DNA of 64,000 nt from Paenibacillus ihumii. Lineage in GTDB: Bacteria; Bacillota; Bacilli; Paenibacillales; Paenibacillaceae. This document shows positions 35,914-43,248 of this stretch, one piece after another. Where the stretch lies: positions 2,790,117 through 2,854,116 of the forward strand of contig NZ_LN884299.1 of the NCBI RefSeq assembly GCF_001403875.1, in the 5' to 3' direction. A program made the translations under genes and the position numbers. Below the pieces are notes generated by a model, which had not been told where the DNA came from, did no database searches, and saw only the letters and a program-made list of their open reading frames with translations. Numbering within the stretch: the first letter of the stretch is position 1; every line of letters starts with the position of its first letter.

Positions 35914-36483
35914 TCAATTTTGCTTATTTTCTATATTTAGCTCCATTCCAATTGGGGTGGGTAAGCCGTCCATACTCTTGGAATTTTTACGCCTTCTATA
36001 TTCTTTCAGTCCATCTTCTCCCTGTTTTTCAGCCCAATCTATAAGGGTATTCCTTTCACCCTCGAATGAATACAAAGGCACCCCGAATCCACATGATGTT
36101 TTCACCATTTGAATATGGGATACAATGATTTGTCTGGCCCCAGGCAGCAGATTAAAATGACCGACTAATTCATCCCATTCTTCACTTTCTGGTAAAACAA
36201 CTTTCCCATCACCAAAAAGCCGTAATATCAAAGGTTTCCCCTGAAAAGAAATAAACATATATGTGATGCGGCTGGTATCTAATAAATGTGCGCTTGTCTC
36301 ATTTCCACTGCCTGTTAAATCCAGGTAGGCCACTTTATTTGGAGACAAAATTCTAAATGCATCATACCCTTTTGGAGAAATATTTACATGACCCTCCCGG
36401 CCTGCCGTCCCCACAAAAAACATATGCTGTTCTTTAATAAATTCCTCATGCTCAGACTCAATTTGTTGATATACTCTTCCCAT
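35914..36483 (-). CDS. Pyridoxamine 5'-phosphate oxidase-like FMN-binding protein
   Basis: This 189-aa protein begins MGRVYQQIESEHEEFI and has the split-barrel PNPOx pattern: FVGTAGREGHVNISPKGYDAF, VAYLDLTGSGNET and LRLFGDGKVV. This group binds FMN or heme/F420-like cofactors; no reaction is proven. A conserved C-terminus DWAEKQG is visible. The gene is preceded by leader copy C, which lies about 50 bases before its ATG, so it may be controlled by that RNA. It is likely part of a stress or detoxification function. Confidence 0.85.
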   Translation of the reverse strand: MGRVYQQIESEHEEFIKEQHMFFVGTAGREGHVNISPKGYDAFRILSPNKVAYLDLTGSGNETSAHLLDTSRITYMFISFQGKPLILRLFGDGKVVLPESEEWDELVGHFNLLPGARQIIVSHIQMVKTSCGFGVPLYSFEGERNTLIDWAEKQGEDGLKEYRRRKNSKSMDGLPTPIGMELNIENKQN

Positions 36484-36530
36484 GATTTTGCCTCCAAATC
36501 CAGTTTTCCTGTAACATTTATAGATTTACA

Positions 36531-36613
36531 AAATAACCCAGCCTTAGATAGCTCTATCTTAGGCTGGGTCATTTGTTGGCTGGTCTGAGCTCCTTCCATG
36601 ATTATACATCTGA
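36531..36613 (-). promoter_or_regulatory. Hairpin leader element, copy C
   Basis: On the minus strand the order is TCAGATG, TATAAT (36606-36601), CATGGAAGGAGCTCAGACC, then a nearly perfect stem (36536-36569). The stem pairs ACCCAGCCT with AGGCTGGGT around a loop with GAGCTA, followed by TTATTTTG. GAGCTC upstream can pair with the loop. It lies directly before the PNPOx-like gene. The ATG in this element opens a 71-codon frame that runs into the gene; it is not thought to be real. Confidence 0.62.
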
Positions 36614-36655
36614 CATCGAGGTGGGGATAGTCCCAATGTGATCTCTTCTATACTT

Positions 36656-37273
36656 CTATGCATCTAATATATGTTCTATTAATCTTTTCATGTTTTCATT
36701 ACTTGAATTTCTGCTTAGTGCCTCTGAAAAAAGATGGTACGCTGCTTTATCATTTTCCAGGAGCCATTGAAGTGATTTTTTAGGGCCAAGATACCACAGA
36801 TTTTTTATTTTAAAATAAATTTCTAAACTATCACTGAGCAACCAATGGTATCTAAAATCACCTTCGACATCACCTCTCAATGAACGGCTTAGCATTTTAG
36901 CGAGCCATTGCTTTAAAAAGATGGCTTCATCAGAGCTCAGTTGTTCCGGCCCTTTTTTAAGTAAAGTATTTACTTCTTCCATTAGCCAAGCCCCTAATGA
37001 CTTTTCATCCTTTAACACTATTCCATTCTGTATTCGTAAAAATGGTTCTACATCCTTTGCAGCTTCTGAGTTATATATCCAGGCATCTAATTGTTTATCG
37101 TTTAGAATAGAACTATCATTTTTATTCTCTAACCCATCATAAAAACACACTAAATCAACATCGCTTTCCGAGGTATAATCATTGGATGTGTATGATCCAT
37201 ATAAAATGATAGTATGGCAATTATACTTACTCTCTAAGTACTCTATTACTTCTTGAATAAATGGGTTATTCAT
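36656..37273 (-). CDS. Nucleotidyltransferase-fold protein
   Basis: This 205-aa protein begins MNNPFIQEVIEYLES. It carries the nucleotidyltransferase signature: the strand IILYGSYTSND followed by SESDVDLVCF, where GS...D-x-D supplies the metal-binding residues. This resembles aminoglycoside/lincosamide nucleotidyltransferases and MNT-type antitoxins. The longer helical C-terminal half (SLRGDVEGDFRYHWLLSDS) is like the former. The substrate is unknown. ATG 37273 has AGGGGGGAT upstream. It lies upstream of leader copy C and downstream of the phosphatase pseudogene. Confidence 0.78.
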   Translation of the reverse strand: MNNPFIQEVIEYLESKYNCHTIILYGSYTSNDYTSESDVDLVCFYDGLENKNDSSILNDKQLDAWIYNSEAAKDVEPFLRIQNGIVLKDEKSLGAWLMEEVNTLLKKGPEQLSSDEAIFLKQWLAKMLSRSLRGDVEGDFRYHWLLSDSLEIYFKIKNLWYLGPKKSLQWLLENDKAAYHLFSEALSRNSSNENMKRLIEHILDA

Positions 37274-37314
37274 TGTATCCCCCCTAAGCTTCTCTCTAGT
37301 TTTTAATACCCTAA

Positions 37315-37855
37315 TCACTTCCAAATGCGATTTATACTAGGGGTCACTTCCTCAACAGCTTTGACGAGTTCATATACATCTGGGTTGGTTAAGCTGCTCC
37401 ATTCATCGAATCCGTAGCTATTATCATAATGTTTTAATATCAATGACAACAGATTTCCATGAGTAACTACTGCAATATTCCTCTCTGGCCGCTCGAATAA
37501 GTCTTCAATGACAGAAATTCCGCGCATCATGGCTTCTCGCGAGGATTCTATCCTTCCTATCCAAATTGTCAAAGGATTCTCTAAGTGTCTCTATCCAATC
37601 ATCCAGCGGCTCCGTGGACAAAACTCTCTCACTCAACCGACTATCGGTATGTATTATCAAATTTTGTTTCTGGGCAAATGGACGAATACTTGAGATCGCT
37701 CTCTCATATGGACTTGAAACAATATAATCCATCGGTCTCTTAGTTAGAAAATCAGATAGCTGATCTGCCTGCATCTGTCCTTCGGTCGTTAACGGAGCAC
37801 CAGCTTCTTGCCCGGCAGCCTTACAATGCCTGATGATATATATATGCTTCTTCAT
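37315..37855 (-). pseudogene. Histidine phosphatase (phosphoglycerate mutase-like), frameshifted
   Basis: The N-terminal half, MKKHIYIIRHCKAAGQEAG (RHG-type motif with RHC), stops at 37505. The family match continues in another frame: ESSREAMMRGISVIEDLF, then VVTHGNLLSL with the second His. In the family an EGGESSRE stretch spans this point, so about 8 bases are missing. The same lesion occurs in copy 2 (53049-53589). The RBS AGGGGGGATC at the start is intact. If a programmed frameshift is not at work, the product is dead. Confidence 0.8.
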
Positions 37856-37888
37856 AACAGATCCCCCCTCCCATTCAATGCCAGCCCC

Positions 37889-38354
37889 TTAGATTCGATG
37901 CTGCCTTTTAAATTCCATAATCTCATTAACAGCTTGATCATACCCGCCTGATTTTCTTAAAGATGCCCCGATATTTGCAGCTGCTGTCTGGAAGGATGAC
38001 CGGCTCAGCACATGATCTGCAGCTTCACGAAGCTGATTTGCAGTCAAGCTTTGCATTTGTAAAACAACTCCTGCTCCGATATTGGCAACCTGCTGAGCGA
38101 TAACCGGTTAATCCGCGCCTTGTGGGATCACAATTAGCGGAACCCCGCAATATAGTCCTTCATGGGTACTGTTCATTCCACCATGTGTAATAAATAATTT
38201 GGTGTATTGCAGCACATCCATTTGTGGAACATAGTTTTCTACGATAAAGTTTCTAGGTATTTCTCCTAAATCTGAAATTTGGATTTTATCCAACTCCAAT
38301 CGTTGGATTGATATGTCCCTCTGATCCACCATTTATAAATAAAACACGCGCCAT
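37889..38354 (-). pseudogene. Macrolide-type glycosyltransferase remnant
   Basis: The start (ATG 38354, MARVLFINGG type) and the C-terminal third (THGGMNSTHEGLYCGVPLIV) are retained. The middle, present in copy 2 (53623-54825), is deleted between about 38290 and 38291. The deletion of about 736 bases also shifts the frame, so no protein can be made. Confidence 0.85.
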
Positions 38355-38450
38355 TTCTACCACTCCTTAGGCATACTGTTTTCTAAATTGTGCAAGAGTA
38401 AGACTGTCCCATACCATCGCCTGGATCAAATCATTCATCATTTTGTTTGT

Positions 38451-39140
38451 TTATAGGTTTCTCCACCAAATCCCTGCACATTCTGGTACTGTTGACCATT
38501 GATTATCAATAATCTTCTGTACTAACTCCTCTCCAAAGAAAAACTCGGTGTATTTTCTTGCTTCTTCAACATCTCTAAATTTATAATCCAAGCGAATCCA
38601 ATCGTGATGAAAGCCGAGGTCATCTTCAAGAGCTTTATAATAATCCCTAAGAAACTCAGGAGGATTGGGGGTTTCCGTTCCCGTCCCCATAGTCTCGAAA
38701 ATAATGATCGTACCATTCGGTCTTAAAACACGATTAAGTTCTGAAATAATAAGTCTAAGGTTTTCATTCCATTTCTCATTTTTTATATTGGTTAAATAAC
38801 AGATACTCCAACCAGAAACCACTAAATCAATGGATTGATCCGCAATAGGCAGTTTTCTGTGATCCGCCACAACCGTAGTCCAATTCCGGGCTATTCCTTG
38901 TTCTGTTAACTTGTTATCTAGTATTTCCAGCATTGAAGAGGATAGATCTGTGCATATTAGCGACTTGGCATCTTTTGCAAGAACACTTGCTAATCTGCCT
39001 GACCCTGCTCCTAAATCAAGGATATTCAAATCCTTATATGGCCGTATCTTTTTTATTAGCTCAGATAGTTCAGGCTGCTTACTAATCATGAATTCATAGG
39101 TATCCGATTGATTTTGATAAATCTGTTCATGCGTAGCCAT
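38451..39140 (-). CDS. Class I SAM-dependent methyltransferase
   Basis: This 229-aa enzyme begins MATHEQIYQNQSD, with AAGGGTGATCCTT as RBS. Motif I is ILDLGAGSGRLASVLA (about residues 41-56), the acidic strand end is ICTDLSSSM, and motif post-I/IV is IDLVVSGWSICYL. A C-terminal FFGEELVQKI region follows. The substrate is unknown. It overlaps the repeat block only at its 3' end, which is also present in copy 2 as a fragment (54925-55022). It lies next to an HIT-family gene whose stop overlaps the upstream region. Confidence 0.88.
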   Translation of the reverse strand: MATHEQIYQNQSDTYEFMISKQPELSELIKKIRPYKDLNILDLGAGSGRLASVLAKDAKSLICTDLSSSMLEILDNKLTEQGIARNWTTVVADHRKLPIADQSIDLVVSGWSICYLTNIKNEKWNENLRLIISELNRVLRPNGTIIIFETMGTGTETPNPPEFLRDYYKALEDDLGFHHDWIRLDYKFRDVEEARKYTEFFFGEELVQKIIDNQWSTVPECAGIWWRNL

Positions 39141-39204
39141 AAGGATCACCCTTTTCTGTTTTTTGTACATGATTTCTGGCAACGTTTCTGTGTTCACGAA
39201 CCCG

Positions 39205-39702
39205 TCAGGGATTAAATCCACATAAACCGGCCTTTAGTTTGTTGATTCCTTCAATTACGCTTTTCATATTCTTTTCATCGTTCATGTTTTTCCGTGCATG
39301 TAATAATACAGGTCTTAATGATTCTACTGAGTTTCCAAATTGTCTCATCCACTCATATCTCGGAACCATCCATAAATGAAAATGATGTGTCGTGTCTTCG
39401 TTATAAAAATAATACACCTGATCTATGCCTAATCGTTTTCTTTGTTCCATTCTGATTCTATGTATCAATGAAATATATTCTGATTGTTCTTGATCTGTTA
39501 ATTCATCCATACCATAAAAATGCCGCTTGGAAGCTAGTATGATTAACCCTCTTATGGGATAGGCAACTTCCTGATGGACATGAAAAAGATTGGATTCGTA
39601 GACGACTCCCCCAGTTGGCGTAATTAATCCACTTGTCAACGCGCAGCTCAAACAGTCAACTTCTACTGTTCTTCCATCAGCAAGAGTAATTTGTCTCGGC
39701 AT
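39205..39702 (-). CDS. HIT family protein
   Basis: This 165-aa protein begins MPRQITLADGRTVEVDCLSC. It carries the histidine triad-like HHFHLWMVP (pattern HxHxH, here H-x-H-hydrophobic). LIILASKRHFYGMDEL and the CLSCAL cysteine pair are seen as in zinc-containing HIT proteins. The family cleaves nucleotide phosphoramidates or AMP conjugates. A GAGGTGCATA site is upstream of ATG 39702. Leader copy D lies immediately upstream, so control by that RNA is likely. Confidence 0.8.
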   Translation of the reverse strand: MPRQITLADGRTVEVDCLSCALTSGLITPTGGVVYESNLFHVHQEVAYPIRGLIILASKRHFYGMDELTDQEQSEYISLIHRIRMEQRKRLGIDQVYYFYNEDTTHHFHLWMVPRYEWMRQFGNSVESLRPVLLHARKNMNDEKNMKSVIEGINKLKAGLCGFNP

Positions 39703-39762
39703 TATGCACCTCAAGGTTTAAATTATTTCTTAATTCGCAATTTCAAATAAACTTCTTATAGT

Positions 39763-39840
39763 CACGAAACGCCCAAGCCTTAGATAGCTCTTATCTTAGG
39801 CTGGGCGTTTGTTGTCTGAGCTTCTTCCATGATTACATCA
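39763..39840 (-). promoter_or_regulatory. Hairpin leader element, copy D
   Basis: On the minus strand TGTAATCATGGAAGAAGCTC is followed by a stem (39767-39810). It pairs AAACGCCC and AGCCT on one arm with AGGCT and GGGCGTTT on the other. The loop has GAGCTA, and the upstream AGCTC is complementary to GAGCT. The possible leader peptide MEEAQTTNAQPKIRAI (39830-39780) stops in the second arm. The -10-like box is altered (TGTAAT instead of TATAAT). It lies just before the HIT gene. Confidence 0.62.
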
Positions 39841-40006
39841 TAACCAAGGGTCCGATAGCCTTACACCGAGAATAAAGCTTAGCCAAAGTTTTTACCGCCT
39901 ATGATTACTCTATAAATATAATTATTTATTCCTTTGTACCAGTCGAATCTTCCCATTACTTCTATTACCCAAGATTATATCTTAATTATAAAATGTAGGA
40001 AATGAC

Positions 40007-40036
40007 AAAAAGGAGACTCACCGAGGTGTTGTCTCC
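40007..40036 (-). terminator. Intrinsic terminator of the RiPP operon
   Basis: GGAGAC (40012-40017) pairs with GTCTCC (40031-40036). On the minus strand the stem is followed by TTTTTG. It lies 250 bases beyond the precursor stop; the intervening 250 bases carry no gene that I can support. The whole gap from 39841 to 40285 is otherwise empty. Confidence 0.7.
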
Positions 40037-40285
40037 AATTTTTCAAAAAAATAACAAAATGGTTATGATTACTATAATAGTCGTGACCAATTCGATTTCT
40101 AGACAACAGCAACGATCTGACCGTGAAGACAGAATGACCTCTAGTTTTTAAGCATACATTCGTAAATGTTAGAATTTTTTTCGATAATGAATTAGTTGAA
40201 TGTTGGTGCAGGGGATGTATCCAAAACAGATATGCCTGAATTTACACTAAATCACAAAAAATTAAAAGTGGTAATTAATGAACGA

Positions 40286-40426
40286 TTAGCTCTGAACAGC
40301 GTGAAGCGCATCCAATTGATCGCTATGGCGTTTTTCTGTAAAGATCAAGCAAAAACAGATGCAAACACAAGCCGCTAGTGTTGATACAGAAGGCGTAAGC
40401 TGCTGCGAAGCATTTTTATTTAACAT
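40286..40426 (-). CDS. Cys-rich RiPP precursor peptide (CLI_3235/Clo7bot-like)
   Basis: This 46-aa peptide starts at ATG 40426 with AAGGAGGAAT upstream, better than the longer frame starting at 40486. It begins MLNKNASQQLTPSVST and has the core LAACVCICFCLIF, where four cysteines alternate with single hydrophobic residues. A C-terminal tail (TEKRHSDQLDALHAVQS) is longer than in typical members. A leader with polar and short residues before an AxCxCxC run is the style of bacteriocin-like precursors linked to radical SAM maturases in clostridia and relatives. It lies last in the minus-strand operon, followed by the terminator. The Cys residues are presumed sites of thioether or other cross-links; this is inferred. 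Confidence 0.7.
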   Translation of the reverse strand: MLNKNASQQLTPSVSTLAACVCICFCLIFTEKRHSDQLDALHAVQS

Positions 40427-40519
40427 TTTTATTCCTCCTTTTTTTACATTCTGCTTTGAATACATCTCTTGCGCCAACATATACAACTAATTCTTGATAA
40501 CCGAATAATTTAAATAACT

Positions 40520-40756
40520 TTAAGAGTATTTAGATATCAGTATAGTTAAATTCTCGACAGTTAAATTTTTTATTTCTTTAATAAATGAGTCGTCAATTAC
40601 AAACCCAAGCTCCTTTTCAAGATCCGTTAAAATATAAATAATATTTCTTACCGACGTTATACCAAGAAGATTGGTTGTATCATTAAATTCGGTTTCTATA
40701 TACATGGAAATTATATTCTTGACAACTCCATGTACTTCTATTTTTGTACGGATCAT
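40520..40756 (-). CDS. Acyl-carrier-related protein of RiPP cluster
   Basis: This 78-aa protein has helices in an ACP-like layout with NLLGITSVRNIIYILTDLE, in which Ser follows GIT where typical carrier proteins have DSL. The end EIKNLTVENLTILISKYS fits helix 4. I recognise it as the acyl-carrier-related member of peptide maturation clusters (TIGR04069-like), though the exact model name should be checked. ATG 40756 has AAGGAAGG eight bases upstream. Whether it is phosphopantetheinylated is unknown; no phosphopantetheinyl transferase is visible in the window. Confidence 0.65.
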   Translation of the reverse strand: MIRTKIEVHGVVKNIISMYIETEFNDTTNLLGITSVRNIIYILTDLEKELGFVIDDSFIKEIKNLTVENLTILISKYS

Positions 40757-40771
40757 ATCCCTCACCTTCCT

Positions 40772-41833
40772 TTAAACTATGGCAACGTTATTTTGAAGCT
40801 CTAGAATAATCATTTCAAAGACCTTTTGCGAACTCCAAGAATCTGAAATGCTGAAGGTATTCATGTTTTCCAGTGGTCTGATGATATTTTCAATTAAATA
40901 TGAATGGTCTACCGAAAAATAATTTAATTTTTTAGTTTCAAAATCGTAATCGCATACTTTTTTAGATATGTGAAAATAATTCACTTCTGCACCAAAACGA
41001 TAATAACAAGTGGATTGAATTTCTTTAAGTTGCTGCTCTGTATAGTTTCCGCTATATAAACTCAAGATAGATAAATCTGGTATAACAGCATTACTAATTA
41101 AAAACGGAATATAACCATAGCCATTAGGAACACTATGGCTATACTTTAAAATACCTCCAGGAACACCTAAGATAATTACATCGGGATTCTCCTTAATCTC
41201 AATTTTCTTTATAAAAGAGTTTATCTTCTGAACATGCTGGGAGAAAGTTAGCCCGGAGTTATCAAAACTTGAGGGAAGAGTATAGTACCCCAGTAATTGA
41301 GAGATAGGATTACTAGAGATAAGAGTGGCACGGTATCCTTTATGGTGAAAAAAATCACATAATTCGAGTTGAAGATCCCATTTTTCGCAATTTTCTCCGA
41401 GTCCTAAGATCATGATAACGGGAACATCTATACTTGCTATTCCGGTTTGTGGGGTTATGTCAGCTATTTCAGTTCTTAAACATATCCCTTGCCCCATAAA
41501 TAATTTCCTAATAACTGGCTCTAACTCAAAGACATAAATAATTTGTTTACCATGTTTTTCTGCAAGGACCGTTATTCGATGATATAAAGAATAATTAATA
41601 TTAAAAATGGGCAAGCACAGTAAAAAGGCGTCAATTGAATGAATTAAATTTTCAGAATAAAATTTTTCTTCGGAACAAATGTACCCTAAAAATGATTCGT
41701 CTGATTCACTGAATGTTTCCCAACCATCAGGAATAATGGCATACACCAATTCATAATCTCGAATTTTGTTTTTATGCCTCATTATCGGCATCAATTCCTC
41801 AAAGAACGGATAAATCGCCAGCTTCTGTCTCAT
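40772..41833 (-). CDS. Peptide maturation system protein (TIGR04066-like)
   Basis: This 353-aa protein begins MRQKLAIYPFFEELMPIMRHKN. That wording, with IIPDGWETF and a later VPVIMILGLGENCEKW, marks the TIGR04066-type peptide maturation protein family found next to radical SAM enzymes. An FxxxxxR-like active site is not apparent, so the reaction is not known. Its start overlaps the rSAM stop by 4 bases (translational coupling) and it precedes the acyl-carrier-like gene by 15 bases. It should assist the radical SAM enzyme in modifying the precursor. Confidence 0.7.
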   Translation of the reverse strand: MRQKLAIYPFFEELMPIMRHKNKIRDYELVYAIIPDGWETFSESDESFLGYICSEEKFYSENLIHSIDAFLLCLPIFNINYSLYHRITVLAEKHGKQIIYVFELEPVIRKLFMGQGICLRTEIADITPQTGIASIDVPVIMILGLGENCEKWDLQLELCDFFHHKGYRATLISSNPISQLLGYYTLPSSFDNSGLTFSQHVQKINSFIKKIEIKENPDVIILGVPGGILKYSHSVPNGYGYIPFLISNAVIPDLSILSLYSGNYTEQQLKEIQSTCYYRFGAEVNYFHISKKVCDYDFETKKLNYFSVDHSYLIENIIRPLENMNTFSISDSWSSQKVFEMIILELQNNVAIV

Positions 41834-43248
41834 GGTATCAACTCCTCTTTATTAAATTGATACTTAAATTCTCTCAACATTGTGTAATTTTTTAAATTTT
41901 CCAGTGCCGTAGCTCTTACTCTATTACATTTACTAAGTTTATAGCTCTGTGAGTAACGCTCATTCTTACCATTATCCGTTGAGGCAGGACATAATGAACA
42001 ACAATGAAATGCCCAACAGTCTTTACAATGCTCTTCAGTAACTGATCCAACATTAAGAATTTCTCGAACTTTATCTATTTCAAAGCCCTGCTCTACGTTC
42101 CCCATTCTCATAAAAGTTGAATTTTCATTTATACGCTCACAAGGAAAGAAATCACCATTCACATCAACAAATAGTTTTTTTAATCCAGGGATACAAGTTC
42201 CACTTGGGTGGGCTACTGATGAGGTATCTTTTATGGGAGTAAAAAACTCTTTGAAACTAAAAATCGTTTCTATATCAGTTTTATGATATGAAATAGGTTC
42301 GATTTTTAATTTTCCAAGAAGAATTAAATATGCTTTAAGCGTCTCATAATTTCTTTCCGCGAAATAGTCTTCTTCGTAACCAAAGCTCGAATCTGTATAG
42401 TTTAAAGACAATGTATTGAAACTGACTTTCGAAGGATCAACTATGTCTTGATTACTCCTGAAAAAATCAAATATTTGACGATAATTGCTCCCCGGACTAA
42501 TTACAGCATTAAACTTTAACCTTTCATATAGCTGCGGATACTTCTCTTTAATTCGCTTAATGTTTTGATACAATACATCATAAGAACCACGTCCACTAGC
42601 ATAAGAACGATTTTTATCGTGTATTTCTTTTGGTCCATCCAAGCTAACCATGATTGTTAAATTGTAATTACATGCTGCCTTGGCAAACTCATCGTCTAAT
42701 AGTGTTGCGTTCGTAGTCATACCAAAAGATATATCTTTTCCATTGACTCGATTTAAAGTATACTCCATGGTTGAAATCACCAAATCTTTAGCGATTAAAG
42801 GTTCTCCCCCATAGAAAGCAACATGTAAATGATCAACATCTTTAGAATGAGTAATCAGGAAATCTATACCTTTTTTTATAGTTTCCCATTTTATATTTTT
42901 AGCTAAATGTGTTCGATTTTCGTAAATGCCATTATTAGAGTAAGGGCAATATGAGCATCGCAAATTACAATTTTGGGACATTTGAAATGTAATCGAGTTA
43001 ACGCAACGCTTCAATTGATACTCTAGAAATTCTGTAGCCGGATGCTGCACTTTTACTATTTGTGAATCTAACAGCATTCCTTGTTCCTGGTATTTTTTCA
43101 GAATAGCAATATCCTCAGGCTCATTACTTCCAGAGTTCACTCTACATAAAGATTCGTACTGTTGTTGTGACGTTCTATATACACTATTTCGATTCATATC
43201 ATATACATAAAAAAGATTAGGTCTAGTCTGAAAAGGCATAAATGGCAT
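41830..43248 (-). CDS. Radical SAM/SPASM peptide maturase
   Basis: This 472-aa enzyme has the radical SAM Cys cluster CNLRCSYC (C94, C98, C101). A C-terminal SPASM region is marked by CIPGLKKLFVDVNGDFFPC and later CKDCWAFHCCSLC, which would bind two further Fe-S clusters. The domain between has GGEPL and MTTNATLL motifs. It most resembles the maturase of Cys-rich peptides in clostridia (CcpM/Clo7bot type). It presumably forms Cys-linked thioethers on the precursor. ATG 43248 has GAGGAGGT eight bases upstream and overlaps the exporter stop by 26 bases. Confidence 0.9.
   Translation of the reverse strand: MPFMPFQTRPNLFYVYDMNRNSVYRTSQQQYESLCRVNSGSNEPEDIAILKKYQEQGMLLDSQIVKVQHPATEFLEYQLKRCVNSITFQMSQNCNLRCSYCPYSNNGIYENRTHLAKNIKWETIKKGIDFLITHSKDVDHLHVAFYGGEPLIAKDLVISTMEYTLNRVNGKDISFGMTTNATLLDDEFAKAACNYNLTIMVSLDGPKEIHDKNRSYASGRGSYDVLYQNIKRIKEKYPQLYERLKFNAVISPGSNYRQIFDFFRSNQDIVDPSKVSFNTLSLNYTDSSFGYEEDYFAERNYETLKAYLILLGKLKIEPISYHKTDIETIFSFKEFFTPIKDTSSVAHPSGTCIPGLKKLFVDVNGDFFPCERINENSTFMRMGNVEQGFEIDKVREILNVGSVTEEHCKDCWAFHCCSLCPASTDNGKNERYSQSYKLSKCNRVRATALENLKNYTMLREFKYQFNKEELIP

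Larger units (their letters stand above)
37311..38548. repeat. Segmental repeat, copy 1 (phosphatase, glycosyltransferase, methyltransferase end)
   Basis: The DNA is homologous to 53045-55022 with a few per cent divergence, in the same orientation. Copy 1 lacks about 736 bases of the glycosyltransferase (junction near 38291). The homology starts at CTAATCACTT and ends at AAACTCGG. Here the repeat leads into an intact methyltransferase gene; copy 2 ends in a fragment of it. Confidence 0.88.

Noticed and set aside
36384..36599. 71-codon frame from the ATG of leader copy C
   Set aside because: It has no RBS, and if the TATAAT box is the -10 this ATG is at or before the transcription start. It overlaps the PNPOx-like gene in another frame.
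40196..40378. Plus-strand frame of 60 codons opposite the RiPP precursor
   Set aside because: It starts at TTG without an RBS and overlaps the precursor on the other strand, so it is not supported.
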